Positions 17,554-27,216 of a stretch of 64,000 bases of DNA are shown piece after piece (position 1 is the stretch's first letter; each line of letters starts with the position of its first letter). The notes under the pieces are model-generated. The model made no database searches, had not been told where the DNA came from, and saw only the letters and a list, made by a program, of their open reading frames with translations. The position numbers and the translations under genes are program-made. The stretch is from an uncultured Kordiimonas sp. (GTDB taxonomy: Bacteria; Pseudomonadota; Alphaproteobacteria; Sphingomonadales; Kordiimonadaceae): positions 62,001-126,000 of the forward strand of contig CANMRM010000001.1 of assembly GCA_947500295.1 (NCBI GenBank). Reading direction: 5' to 3'.

Positions 17554-18357
17554 CTATGAGTGGTGCATACCGCTCATGCCCATACCTGCTGACCCTGCCG
17601 CAACAGCACCCCCGTCCGCTGGTAAAATTACGCCCGTCACGTAACGGGCCGCATCCGATGACAGGAACAAACATACGTCGGCAACGTCATCGACCGTACC
17701 CATGCGCTGCAACGGCACAGCCTTCTCAACGGCCTCGCGCATTTTCTCGGTGGGGGCAAGGCGCGCCATCCCTTCCGTGCCATCGATCGGGCCGGGGATA
17801 ACCGAATTGACGCGGACCCCCATTGGGCCCCACTCAATTGCCAGGGTGCGCGTGACCATATCGACGCCCGCCTTTGCAGCGCACACATGGCTCTGGAGCG
17901 GCATGGCAATTTCAGCCTGTGGTGCAGAAATATTGATGATACTCGCGCCTGGTTGGTTGAGGTGTTCAAAGCCAGCCCGCAGAACATGGAAGGTGCCGAG
18001 AAGATCAATTTCGACGACAGATTTAAATCCGTTCGGACTCATGCCCAGGGCCGGTGCCGGGAAGTTGCCGGCAGCGCCGGAAATCAGAATATCAATCTTG
18101 CCGCCAGCATCGCGCACAAAGGATTTATAGACACTGCTCACCGCCTCAAAATCACGCACGTCAGCGCTATAGCAAAAAGCGTCCCCGCCGTGTGCCGCCA
18201 CTGCTGTACGAGCTGCTTCAGCTTTTTCTTCATTGCGGCCTACAACACCAACCGTTGCGCCTGCGCGGGCAAAAGCCTCGGCAATTCCCAAATTGATGCC
18301 GCTTGTGCCGCCAAACACCAGGACATTGCGTTTCTTGAAATCAAATTCTGCGTTCAT
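17554..18357 (-). CDS. SDR-family oxidoreductase, 2,4-dienoyl-CoA reductase-like
   Basis: An NAD(P)H-dependent reductase, probably acting on an enoyl- or dienoyl-CoA. The Rossmann motif is FGGTSGINLGIA (about 15-26), then SGAAGNFPAPA and the catalytic Lys in CAAKAGVDM. The usual tyrosine of YxxxK is replaced (QSHVCAAK), as in peroxisomal 2,4-dienoyl-CoA reductases. The ending IEWGPMGVRVNSVIPGPI then DGTEGM is also typical of that group. The tail is Gly/Met rich. It is convergent with the receptor gene and unlikely to be cotranscribed. Confidence 0.88.
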   Translation of the reverse strand: MNAEFDFKKRNVLVFGGTSGINLGIAEAFARAGATVGVVGRNEEKAEAARTAVAAHGGDAFCYSADVRDFEAVSSVYKSFVRDAGGKIDILISGAAGNFPAPALGMSPNGFKSVVEIDLLGTFHVLRAGFEHLNQPGASIINISAPQAEIAMPLQSHVCAAKAGVDMVTRTLAIEWGPMGVRVNSVIPGPIDGTEGMARLAPTEKMREAVEKAVPLQRMGTVDDVADVCLFLSSDAARYVTGVILPADGGAVAAGSAGMGMSGMHHS

Positions 18358-18459
18358 GCCTCTGCTCCCACATGGAATTCACTATTTGCCCCTTGGGGCC
18401 TTGGTAGTGAAAGTAAGCCGCTGACACGCGCAAGCAAACGAAATCTTGCCTCAAAGGCC

Positions 18460-19389
18460 TTATGAGCGAGCCAGAATGCTTGGCAGGTTGGCCGCCCAGT
18501 CGGGCCGGTTCTTGAGCATGAAATCAATAAAAACGCGGATGCGTTTCGACACAAGGCGTCGATCCAGATAGAGAATATGATAAGGTTGGGGGATGGGCCA
18601 CAAGCGGCGCATCAAAGGCACCAGGCGTCCCGACTCAAGGTCGTCTATCACCATATAGCTTGGCAACTGTGCGACACCGGCGCCGGCAACGGCTGCATTT
18701 TTGATCGCTTCACCTTCGTTTGCGATCAGCCCGCCGCCCATCACTTTGCTTATGCTGTGACCCTTAAGGGTAAATCGGTAGGGGTAGAGCCGCCCGTGCG
18801 CAGGGTTCCTGAATTGAAGGCAACAATGGTTGTCGAGGTCTTCAACCGTCATGGGAACACCGGCACGGGCAAGGTAATCCGGACTGGCACACAGAACGGT
18901 TTGGTCTTCGAAAAACTTGCGGGCCACAAGATTGGCATTGTCTTCGAGGTCGCCTGCGCGAATAACGATATCCAGTCCGTCTGCGGCAAGGTCGGATGCG
19001 CGATCATCAAGGACAAGTTCTATTTCGACATCCGGGTACAGACGCCGAAATTGGACAGCACAATCCATCAGCCACAAGCGGCCAAAAACCACAGTCGACC
19101 CTACAACCAAACGTCCTTTTGGCACTTCGCGCGTGTCTGTCACCTCACGCACAAGGCTATCCATGTCGTCAAGTACGCGGGAAGCCCCCTCAAGAAACCG
19201 CGTGCCTTCGGGTGTTAACCCAACGCTGCGTGTGGTCCGATGCAACAGTTTGACACCCAGATCCTCTTCAAGTCTGGCAACTGCCTTGCTGGTGGCGGAG
19301 GTTGATAACCCCAGCCTAGAAGCAGCAGCGGCAAAACTCCGGCATTTTGCCACCTCGATGAATGTGGTGATGTTGCTGTAACTCTGCAT
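18460..19389 (-). CDS. LysR-family transcriptional regulator
   Basis: A DNA-binding regulator of 309 residues. The N-terminal winged helix-turn-helix is clear (FAAAASRLGLSTSATSKAVA, LEEDLGVKLLHRTTRSVGLT), and residues 92-300 form the periplasmic-binding-protein-like effector domain. The ligand is unknown. It lies between the SDR gene (same strand, 102 bases downstream) and a divergent small exported protein at 19513. Either may be its target. Confidence 0.93.
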   Translation of the reverse strand: MQSYSNITTFIEVAKCRSFAAAASRLGLSTSATSKAVARLEEDLGVKLLHRTTRSVGLTPEGTRFLEGASRVLDDMDSLVREVTDTREVPKGRLVVGSTVVFGRLWLMDCAVQFRRLYPDVEIELVLDDRASDLAADGLDIVIRAGDLEDNANLVARKFFEDQTVLCASPDYLARAGVPMTVEDLDNHCCLQFRNPAHGRLYPYRFTLKGHSISKVMGGGLIANEGEAIKNAAVAGAGVAQLPSYMVIDDLESGRLVPLMRRLWPIPQPYHILYLDRRLVSKRIRVFIDFMLKNRPDWAANLPSILARS

Positions 19390-19512
19390 TCTTTATTCAT
19401 GACATAAAGTGGACAAAGAAACGATTAAATTCCACTTATTGTTTTCAATTGCAGGCCCATATGATGTTCATGAGCAAAACACAAAGCCGCCCGCGGCGGC
19501 AGGAGCCTGACA

Positions 19513-19899
19513 ATGACACAGAACACAATGAAACTGGTTCGCACTTCAATCTTCACGGTGACAGCAACTCTGGCAGCACTGATCGTCTCACTGCCGAGCG
19601 GCGCAATGGAAACTTCCACCCAACAGAAGCTCGGTGCGTTTGCAGGCTTGATGAACGCTGAAACTTATAACCCTGAGATTACTGTTGCTGGCGAGAGAGG
19701 TGATCGATACCGGTTAAATCCGGCATTCCGCCCGCAGCCAGAATTGCAGCCCCGTACGATTTTGTCGGTGTCGTTTGATCAGAAAAACCTGCTGCCTGTT
19801 ACGGCAGGACTGAGCCACGGCCTTAAAAAGCGCAAAGACATAGCGTTTGACCGCAACCGTTCGCTGCTCGCTGATTTTCGGCTCGGCAACCCAAAGTAA
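19513..19899 (+). CDS. Hypothetical small exported protein, 128 aa
   Basis: I do not recognise a family. A signal peptide is plain: KLVRTS followed by a hydrophobic stretch (IFTVTATLAALIVSL) and a probable cleavage after PSGAM. The mature part of about 95 residues has no cysteine and no second membrane helix, and is rich in Arg, Leu and Pro. AGGAG stands eight bases before the ATG, which supports coding. It is divergent from the LysR gene across 123 bases, so it may be regulated by it. Nearby outer-membrane genes suggest a role at the envelope, without proof. Confidence 0.62.
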   Translation: MTQNTMKLVRTSIFTVTATLAALIVSLPSGAMETSTQQKLGAFAGLMNAETYNPEITVAGERGDRYRLNPAFRPQPELQPRTILSVSFDQKNLLPVTAGLSHGLKKRKDIAFDRNRSLLADFRLGNPK

Positions 19900-19968
19900 T
19901 CAAAGGCTGAATTGAAACCTCCAACCTCAATACCCTCTGTTCCCTTCGTTCCCCAGAAGGCACCTATT

Positions 19969-20030
19969 GTGGCCGGCGAGTTAACCAAATGATTTCCTCA
20001 ACCTCGCGCTCGCTGGCCACTTTTCTTTTT
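19969..20030 (+). terminator. Terminator with a very long loop
   Basis: GTGGCCGGCGAG at 19969-19980 pairs, 11 of 12 bases, with CTCGCTGGCCAC at 20009-20020. A T-rich run (TTTTCTTTTT) follows at 20021-20030. The 28-base loop is longer than usual. It would end the small exported gene just before the convergent autotransporter gene. Confidence 0.6.
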
Positions 20031-20036
20031 CCAAAG

Positions 20037-23000
20037 TCAGAAACTTAGCCTGAAGTTCAGCGACGCTTCATGGGACTCCAGAAAATCCTTTTCCCTGTAT
20101 GTATAGCGGACCGCAGCGTCCGTGCCCGAACCGAAGATTCTCAAGGCCAGACCGGCCGCTTTCACATTCTCACCAATTTCATCAATTGCAAAGTCCACGG
20201 TCGTGTCGGTTGCGGCAAAGCCGATGTCGACAGTACCAGAATCACCGCCGAGAAGGGCCGTTTGATATTGCGCAAACAATTCAGGCCGCACAAAGGTTGG
20301 GTTGGCACCTTCTCTCCAGGTAAAATCAAAACCTGCGGAAATACTCGCAAATCCATCCAGTTGTGACAAAGACCGGGAACCGACCCTCAGGTTGGCTGAC
20401 GCTGCACCCTCTTCCAGATAACTGCTTTCGCGGAAGTAGGTGCCGGTCACGCCGATTTCAGGGCGGAGTGAGAATTTGCCCGCCTGAAGCTGATACCCAA
20501 CCGACAAAGTTCCGAGAAACTGAATGGCGTTCGTTGCACTTTCGGCCTCAAGGGTCGTATTGCCGATAGCAATCGTGCGCTCGCGGTCAATGTCATGGAA
20601 TGCAGCGGTCGCAGACAGACCGGCATACAAATTGCCCGAGCGAACCATTGAGTACGCCCCCAGAAACGGCGTGAATACAGACAATTCATCGCCAACGTCC
20701 TGGTCTCTGGAGATGCCAGAGAGCAAAAAGCCGCCGGTCAGTCCCCAAGCGAAATTTTCACTTGCGTGCAGGTCTGCTCCAACCGCGACACCAACGCTCA
20801 GCAGGCTTGATTCCCAGTCTGACTCGTTTGATGACGTGCCGTTGGCGTATGTTGCCACCTGCTGCGCCCAAAAAACCTGATCCCGTCTGTCCTGGCGAAT
20901 AAAACCGGCCAGCGCGTCGCGCTGACGTGTCTGCTGAACATCACCCAGAACAAGGGCAAGGTCCATCGATGCGGAAGACGCATCACCTAAGAGCGCTGTA
21001 AACGCATCATTGGTGCCTTCCTGTGTTGTCAGGCTTGTGAGCGCGTTTTCAAGCTGGTCGTTGGGGTCGAGCGCGGTATCCAGAAAGTGCTCGTAAAGAA
21101 TCGTTGGATTGCGGTCCAGACCAAGTTCATCAGACGTTTTTGGCCGCACCGTGAGTTCCAGGTTATTTGGATCTGCCTCCGACAGCGCCAACGTGGTGTC
21201 GTAAAGAAACGGCGTTTCCGACAGTAGGGATGACAGGTCTTCCGTATCAACCGTCAAATCACCGGCTTCTAGAAAGCTGTATGTGGTTTCTGTGAATACA
21301 AAAGAGTTCAGGTCTGGGTCGATGCTTGTATCACCCGCGACAAAAACTGCGCCACTGGCAACCAGTCGCCCTTGCGTATCGCTTTGCGGGTCAAGCAAAA
21401 CACTCAGCGTGGAGGCATCTTCAAAACGTGCGCTCGTCACATTCACTGTTTCATCGAGTCCAAGCTCCAGGTCTGCGCCCGATACTGTCAGGTCAAGCGT
21501 GCCATCATGCAAGAGAGACCCTGTAAATTCAGACGTGCCGCTCAGCGAAAAGCTGTTGGCGCCAGCACCAAAATCAATATCACCCTCGAGAGTGCCCGAT
21601 TCAAACGTAACCGTATCGTCACCGGTGCCGAGCAATACATCACCCACCATGGTTCCGGAGTTAAAAAGCGACAGGCCTGACGTGTTGGTACGGGCGTCCA
21701 GCGCAATAGCGCCTCCGGTAAACGTATCCCCTGAAGGGTTTGACGTCAGAGCCCGCCACACACCTTCGTTGCGCACGTTTGTTAAAGTACCCGAACGGTC
21801 CACAACAACTGTCGCGGTGCCATCAGGACCGCCAGCAAGCGCCTGGATGGTTTCTTCGTTGACAATTGACGTCAGCACGCCGTTTTCAGCGACAGAGATA
21901 GCAGTCGCATCTCCGCCGGGGCCGTATGTGATGGTGCCATCGTCTGCTGTTGTGGTGGTTATTAACGCTTCAGCAATGATGGTGCCTCGGTTATAAATCT
22001 CTGGAACTTCGGCAAAGTCACCGACGATGATACCTGTTGCATCTGCGTCAATCACCGAAACGTCGAGTACGCCTGTGTCGAAATGAATGCCGCCTTCAAT
22101 CAGGGTACGTGCGGACGCGTCCCGGCCATTTATTTCAAAGCCAATACCCGGTAATCCGGGACTGGTTCCATTCACGTTAATGCGGCCGCGCGAGACAAGC
22201 CCATAATCAAGGCCCTCGATCAGGCCAATTGTCAGGTCACCGTCCGCATTTTCATTGTTAATGAGCGCAGCGGTAGTGCCACCATTTGTAGCGATAACGG
22301 AATCAGTGAGCGTCGTACTGTCGTCGCCATCCCCATCTTCAGTGAATTCGACACCTACACCCTGAAACAGGATACCCTGGCTGATTGAATTAGTGACCTC
22401 AAGCGCCGCAACGCCGGGTATTGCGTCAATGGTATTGCCGTCATCGTCCACGGTTGGTGTTTCACCAACCTGCATGGTGCCCGAAAAGACAAACGCACCA
22501 TCAATCGGGCCATTGATAGAAGCACCAATGCTGTCAGGGTTGGTGGCGATCACATCACCGGATATTGTCAGGTCGCCAGCGAGCGGCGCATTTAAGGCAA
22601 CGCCAACACCTCTATTTCCAAGAACCGTCAGGGTACCGTCAACCAGGATGTTCCCACTGAAAGCACTGTTGATCCGCACTGCAGCACTGTCTGCACCCCA
22701 AACGGAGATGGCGCTGTTGCTCGACAAAGTCAGGCTGCCGGTATAGGTGTTTGCACCCTCAATCAGCAGGCCGCTGTTTGTCGTTTCCAGACCCAGGTCC
22801 AGCTCGAAACCATCCGGGCCGTTCAATATGATGCCGCCATCCAGGATGAGGTCGCCTTCCAGAGCAAAGTCCGTATCAACAAACACACCGGTACCTGAGG
22901 TCGAATCGAAGCTCTGAACCGTTCCTGACAACGTGAGCGAATGCGGCCCGTTAACTGTAATGACAGGGCCCGTCGGCGCCGTGAGGGTAACCCCATCCAG

Positions 23001-23183
23001 CAACGAGAGTATGCCCGGCGATGCCCCGAGAAATTCACTAGTGGTGACGGCCGTATCGCGGTCTTCGGAAATTTCAGCATCCTGTGCGACAGCCGGCAAT
23101 GTTAAGGCAATTGCAGCAGAGCTGCATAAACTCAGTCTGGACAAGCGGTTGGTCCGCCCAGTTTGAGACGGGAAAGATAACAT
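20037..23183 (-). CDS. Autotransporter-domain outer-membrane protein (type Va)
   Basis: A secreted passenger on its own outer-membrane barrel. From ATG 23183 the 1048 residues have an atypical basic N-terminus then a signal core (LCSSAAIALTLPAVAQ). Residues 30 to about 700 are Asp/Ser/Thr/Gly-rich with short beta-repeat patterns (NGPHSLTLSGTV, GTGDDTVTFESGTLEGDI). A roughly 280-residue autotransporter beta domain follows and ends in Phe (SLNFRLSF). Adhesion is a guess. The open frame extends to 23291, but that part is not signal-like. Confidence 0.88.
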   Translation of the reverse strand: MLSFPSQTGRTNRLSRLSLCSSAAIALTLPAVAQDAEISEDRDTAVTTSEFLGASPGILSLLDGVTLTAPTGPVITVNGPHSLTLSGTVQSFDSTSGTGVFVDTDFALEGDLILDGGIILNGPDGFELDLGLETTNSGLLIEGANTYTGSLTLSSNSAISVWGADSAAVRINSAFSGNILVDGTLTVLGNRGVGVALNAPLAGDLTISGDVIATNPDSIGASINGPIDGAFVFSGTMQVGETPTVDDDGNTIDAIPGVAALEVTNSISQGILFQGVGVEFTEDGDGDDSTTLTDSVIATNGGTTAALINNENADGDLTIGLIEGLDYGLVSRGRINVNGTSPGLPGIGFEINGRDASARTLIEGGIHFDTGVLDVSVIDADATGIIVGDFAEVPEIYNRGTIIAEALITTTTADDGTITYGPGGDATAISVAENGVLTSIVNEETIQALAGGPDGTATVVVDRSGTLTNVRNEGVWRALTSNPSGDTFTGGAIALDARTNTSGLSLFNSGTMVGDVLLGTGDDTVTFESGTLEGDIDFGAGANSFSLSGTSEFTGSLLHDGTLDLTVSGADLELGLDETVNVTSARFEDASTLSVLLDPQSDTQGRLVASGAVFVAGDTSIDPDLNSFVFTETTYSFLEAGDLTVDTEDLSSLLSETPFLYDTTLALSEADPNNLELTVRPKTSDELGLDRNPTILYEHFLDTALDPNDQLENALTSLTTQEGTNDAFTALLGDASSASMDLALVLGDVQQTRQRDALAGFIRQDRRDQVFWAQQVATYANGTSSNESDWESSLLSVGVAVGADLHASENFAWGLTGGFLLSGISRDQDVGDELSVFTPFLGAYSMVRSGNLYAGLSATAAFHDIDRERTIAIGNTTLEAESATNAIQFLGTLSVGYQLQAGKFSLRPEIGVTGTYFRESSYLEEGAASANLRVGSRSLSQLDGFASISAGFDFTWREGANPTFVRPELFAQYQTALLGGDSGTVDIGFAATDTTVDFAIDEIGENVKAAGLALRIFGSGTDAAVRYTYREKDFLESHEASLNFRLSF

Positions 23184-23384
23184 AGAGTGTTGACCCCAAT
23201 TCGTGGCGATACGGATGGTACGCGAAACTGCGCTCGATCCTTTGGAGAGACCATGACATTTTTCCGGCCTCAATAAGGCGAAATGTGTCATGAGCAGCGT
23301 GCCAGCGCAAGTGCTTGATGATGTACGTCAATGAAGGTCCGACCCGGGCGACGCAAACTGACGACGTCATGCGGGAGGATAGAC

Positions 23385-24530
23385 ATGAAAGTTTTGAAAA
23401 CAGCTTCAGTGGGCGCACTTGTGGGGAGCATACTATTAGCGGGTCAGGTCAGTGGCCTTACCGGAAATCAGGTGCAAAGATCAGATGTCCCGCAGCTGGT
23501 TCAGCCCGATGGGTCATACCCAACGATACCGCTTGAAAAAGACGTGGTGGTTTTGAAGGTAATCCAGACCGGCGTGAATTCGCTGAAGTCTTTTCCTTCC
23601 ATCCAAGAGGGCTTGGATTTTAATCTTTCTCATATGGAAAAGATGGCAAACGAAGCCTGCAGCACAGGAAAAAAGCCGGACATCCTGCTGTATCACGAGT
23701 TCCCTTTAACCGGCTATTCTTCCGGCTCCCGAACGGAAAAGCTGCCCTACACAGTGCAAATCCCCGGGCCGGAAACTGACCGGCTGGGAGAAATTGCCAG
23801 CGCTTGCGACACCTATCTGATATTCGGCAGTTACGCCACAGACCCCGACTGGCCAGGCCATATCCTCAGCATCAACACCGTGATTAACCGCGAAGGTGTT
23901 GTCGTTAAAAAATTCTGGAAATCGCGGAACATAAAGCGCCTCTATGCGGACCGGGAAATCACCACGACCACAATTGAAGCGGTGCGCGATAAATATCGCG
24001 CTATGTATGGCGCGGAAGAGGAATTTCCCGTGCTGCAAACGGAGTTTGGCAATATTGCGGTCAGTACGGTCCAGTTCGACCCGTTTATTTTTGCCGCTTT
24101 TGCCATGCGCGGAACCGAAATCATGCTGCGGACCGCAACGCTGTTTGATGAGGCCGACGTAACCTACACGGCCTTCACCAACAACTTTTATTCCGCAATG
24201 TCGAACTTCGCATTGCCGATTAATCCCAATTACAGCGCGGGCGAGTCGATTATTGTCGACAACAGGGGCAAGATACTGGCCAAGGAGCCGACAAAGGACA
24301 AAGACGGTATCATCGAAGCCGAAATACCTATTGCCGCCTTCCGGCAGGGCCGCAAGATTCCGAACTTTGCCTTGGAGCTCGCCAAGCCTGTCTTTGAGCA
24401 ATACCGGCAGGAAATCCCGATAAACCACCTGGACGTTCCGAGGGAGCAGCTGCCAGAAACAGGACAGGCCATGAAAGCCCTCTTTGATCGCATCAGCCGT
24501 TTCATCGGTGAAGGCGTCAACACGGAGTGA
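23385..24530 (+). CDS. Exported nitrilase/carbon-nitrogen hydrolase homologue lacking the catalytic Cys
   Basis: A member of the nitrilase superfamily with a signal peptide (KTASVGALVGSILLAGQVSG), so probably periplasmic. The triad glutamate is E105 (LLYHEFPLTGY) and the triad lysine is likely K179 (KKFWKSRN). Where the family has 'CYD', this protein reads VSTVQF (residues 226-231), so the nucleophilic cysteine is missing. GGGAGGA precedes ATG 23385; the open frame from 23331 has no better start. It may be inactive, or act as a binding protein. Confidence 0.85.
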   Translation: MKVLKTASVGALVGSILLAGQVSGLTGNQVQRSDVPQLVQPDGSYPTIPLEKDVVVLKVIQTGVNSLKSFPSIQEGLDFNLSHMEKMANEACSTGKKPDILLYHEFPLTGYSSGSRTEKLPYTVQIPGPETDRLGEIASACDTYLIFGSYATDPDWPGHILSINTVINREGVVVKKFWKSRNIKRLYADREITTTTIEAVRDKYRAMYGAEEEFPVLQTEFGNIAVSTVQFDPFIFAAFAMRGTEIMLRTATLFDEADVTYTAFTNNFYSAMSNFALPINPNYSAGESIIVDNRGKILAKEPTKDKDGIIEAEIPIAAFRQGRKIPNFALELAKPVFEQYRQEIPINHLDVPREQLPETGQAMKALFDRISRFIGEGVNTE

Positions 24531-24569
24531 CGTCTGGCCTGCAGGTGTTAGTCAATGACTTTGAGAAGG

Positions 24570-24646
24570 TGGTGATCCCGGCTGGATTCGAACCAGCGGC
24601 CCCCAGATTAGGAATCTGGTGCTCTATCCAACTGAGCTACGGGACC
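24570..24646 (-). tRNA. tRNA-Arg (anticodon CCT)
   Basis: A 77-base cloverleaf including encoded CCA. The 5' end GGTCCCG pairs with CGGGATC (one G-T pair). The D-arm is AGCTCAGTTGGATAGAGC. The anticodon stem CCAGA/TCTGG encloses loop TTCCTAA, anticodon CCT, reading AGG. The T-arm is CTGGTTCGAATCCAG. No integrase lies beside it. Confidence 0.95.
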
Positions 24647-24856
24647 ATCTGTTTGGACAGCTAGCGATGTAGCGACATTTTCCCTGGAGGTCAACCAAGC
24701 CCAGGTCTCTCATTGCGTGTTCTTTACACGCAAACATGGTAGTTCCATCGTTTTCGGCGGTTTTTAGGGCGATGCAGCCACTATCTTCTAGTCGAATCTT
24801 TGGATTTATTTTACGGTTTTCAGGCACATTGGGGCGGTCAAAGCAAGGAATCATGC

Positions 24857-26440
24857 TTGCCGCTACTGAGACTTATATCGCCGGTTATCGGAGCCATAGT
24901 GGCCAGCCTTGTTGCGCTGTCCGCGATAGCCATATTGTTCGCCAATCAGATGGATATGAATGCGGTCAACTCCGAACGCAGATTGCTTTCCGATATGGTT
25001 GCAAAAATCCCTCACAGCCTTCGGGTCGTTGCCGAAGACAACAGCTGGTGGGATGAGGCTGTCGACAATTTGCACTTGACCGAAAATCAGAACTGGATGC
25101 GGGCAACACTTGGTGACACATCCAACGCCATCGCAGGTATTGACGGAGTTGTCATCCTTCGCGGCGACAACAGCATCATGTATTCCAACAGCAATAACAC
25201 CCCAGAGCCAAACCTGGACAGGCTGATGAGGAATGGTCTGGAAAAAACCCTTTCAGAGCTCGTGCCCGTCGACGCAAACGTAGGCGTTGCAGCAGCGGGG
25301 TTTCTGTCTGGCGGAGACCGCGTGTTTGCTGTCGGTTTAAGTATGGTGCAACCATCCGGATTTAAGGCGTATTCGCCGCCACTGGGCAACCAGCGCCGAC
25401 CCGTCGTCATGTTTTACCGCGAGATAGGCGAAGCCGAGTCACGTGAACTCTCCAATTCGCTAGATTTGTCCAATCTTGAATTCCTGCACCTGGATCAAAA
25501 CGATGTTGCAGCATCCACTGAGCTTAATCATACATTGTTCGGTCTGAACGGCCTGCCAACAGGGCGGTTTGTTTGGAGCCCTGCCACACCGGGCGCCAAC
25601 CTGCTCGCCACAATTTTCTGGCCCGCTATCTTTTTTCTGATCGTTATTTTTCTCGCCGTCTGGAGCTTTGTGCACCGCGCGCGCAGTCTGGTCGACGGGC
25701 TGGAGCAGGCAGACCGTGTCAAAACTGCCTTTCTGGCCTCCATGAGCCATGAGGTGCGCACACCCCTCAACGCCATAATCGGCTTTGCGGAGATTGTGCG
25801 TCTGGAACTTTACGGCGAAATCAAAGGTGAGAAAAACAAGGAATATCTGGACATCATTCGCTCGAGCGGGGAGCACCTGCTCACGGTGATCAATGATATC
25901 CTCAATATTTCCAAGCTGGACGCAGGCAAAATGGAGGTATTTGCCGAAGCGATGGATCCGGTCGAGATCATCACGGAATCCATCAAGCTCATGGAGCCAA
26001 ATGCCCGCGACCGCTCCATCCGGCTTGTTCAGGAACTGGAATCGTCAATGATCATCAACGACGAACGGATAATCCGGCAGATACTGATCAACCTGCTGTC
26101 AAACGCCATCAAGTTCACCGCTCCAGGCGGCCAGGTTGCCGTCCACTCGGAAATCATCCCAACAGGATACAAGTTCATCGTGTCGGATACCGGCATCGGC
26201 ATGAGCAAAGAAGAAATTGATGTTGCACTGGCCCCCTTTGGTCAGGTCGGCGAAGCAAAAAAACAAGTTGGCGGAACAGGCCTCGGTTTGCCTCTGGTCA
26301 ACCGGTTCGTGGCATTGATCGGAGGAAAAATGACCATTCGATCGGCACCCGGGCACGGTACCAGTGTGACGATCGAACTGCCACAGGCGGCTCCAGCGAC
26401 AAGTGAAGACCTTCCCGCTAAATCAGCCATCATGAGCTGA
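24857..26440 (+). CDS. Sensor histidine kinase with periplasmic domain
   Basis: A membrane sensor that autophosphorylates and passes phosphate to an unknown response regulator; none is adjacent. From TTG 24857, which follows AAGGA at good spacing, the 527-residue protein begins with a membrane helix. A periplasmic domain of about 215 residues follows (CHASE4-like by position), then a second helix (FWPAIFFLIVIFLAVWSF). HisKA has FLASMSHEVRTPLNAIIGF. The ATPase part has N-box NLLSNAIKFT, VSDTGIGM and GGTGLGLPLVNR. The earlier TTG at 24800 lacks a ribosome site. Confidence 0.9.
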   Translation: MPLLRLISPVIGAIVASLVALSAIAILFANQMDMNAVNSERRLLSDMVAKIPHSLRVVAEDNSWWDEAVDNLHLTENQNWMRATLGDTSNAIAGIDGVVILRGDNSIMYSNSNNTPEPNLDRLMRNGLEKTLSELVPVDANVGVAAAGFLSGGDRVFAVGLSMVQPSGFKAYSPPLGNQRRPVVMFYREIGEAESRELSNSLDLSNLEFLHLDQNDVAASTELNHTLFGLNGLPTGRFVWSPATPGANLLATIFWPAIFFLIVIFLAVWSFVHRARSLVDGLEQADRVKTAFLASMSHEVRTPLNAIIGFAEIVRLELYGEIKGEKNKEYLDIIRSSGEHLLTVINDILNISKLDAGKMEVFAEAMDPVEIITESIKLMEPNARDRSIRLVQELESSMIINDERIIRQILINLLSNAIKFTAPGGQVAVHSEIIPTGYKFIVSDTGIGMSKEEIDVALAPFGQVGEAKKQVGGTGLGLPLVNRFVALIGGKMTIRSAPGHGTSVTIELPQAAPATSEDLPAKSAIMS

Positions 26441-26457
26441 AATACTGGACAAATGCT

Positions 26458-27216
26458 TTAAGAGAGCTGGTCCTCGGCATTAATTTTGTACACAGCCATT
26501 TTTTCCTGCAATTCGACCGCCTGCTCAGCGATGACCTCCAGCTCAGCCGGCAGCGTTCCGTCAAAAGCTGGCCTGGGCTCGAACCCTGTGGACCGTTCGA
26601 CATTCTTGTACCACCATGGTGCCCACGCGCCGTCACTGTCTCGCGGGCCTTCAGGCCAACTGAGCATTTCAGGATAAAACCTGATATCCAATCTGTGACA
26701 CAGCGCTCGCAACATCCGCTCAGGGTCTCGCAGCAGATCGTCGCTGTCCATAACAACCGGCGGTTTGCCCTGCTCTTCCGCCACCTGGAAAAACAAACCG
26801 CTTAGCTGCGCTATCCCGATGTCCGAGAGGGTTATCTCCGGACGCGTCCTGACATAGCTGGCAATCATGGCGCGGGGGTCGCGAAGGAGGAAACAGTGCG
26901 TCACCTGTTTCATCCAGTCTCTCGGAACGGAAGGTAGCAAGTGATGGCTCATCTGTTTCTGATACTGGAGAGGTCGATCTTGTGGAAGCGGCGCCAACAA
27001 CTGCTGCGCCACAGCCTTTGCGGATATCGGCTGGCTCCTGAGCACCGCCTCGCGCCCGGGGTGCTCGATGCCCGTCTCCTTCAGATAATGGGCATAAAAG
27101 GGTTCATCAACCACGGTGCAGTCCGGCCGGTTTTCAAAAGCACGCATCAGAGCTGTTGAGATGTTACGTGGCCCGGACCACATGGCGATACGCGCCTGAG
27201 TTAGTGGAGTGCTCAT
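26458..27216 (-). CDS. Sulfotransferase-like P-loop protein coupled to an aminotransferase
   Basis: A protein of the sulfotransferase family; donor and acceptor are unknown. The 252 residues start with a PAPS-loop-like motif MWSGPRNISTALMRAF, then DEPFYAHYL, LLRDPRAMIASY (3'-phosphate-binding-like) and a C-terminal helix. It overlaps the upstream aminotransferase gene by 4 bases (ATGA), so the two are almost certainly one transcript and translationally coupled. As I recall it, some bacterial and plant proteins carry these two domains in one chain; that supports a shared pathway but is from memory. Confidence 0.75.
   Translation of the reverse strand: MSTPLTQARIAMWSGPRNISTALMRAFENRPDCTVVDEPFYAHYLKETGIEHPGREAVLRSQPISAKAVAQQLLAPLPQDRPLQYQKQMSHHLLPSVPRDWMKQVTHCFLLRDPRAMIASYVRTRPEITLSDIGIAQLSGLFFQVAEEQGKPPVVMDSDDLLRDPERMLRALCHRLDIRFYPEMLSWPEGPRDSDGAWAPWWYKNVERSTGFEPRPAFDGTLPAELEVIAEQAVELQEKMAVYKINAEDQLS

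Noticed and set aside
24570-24646. tRNA-Arg as an integration site for a mobile element
   Set aside because: No integrase, att repeat or foreign genes lie beside it; neighbouring genes are ordinary.
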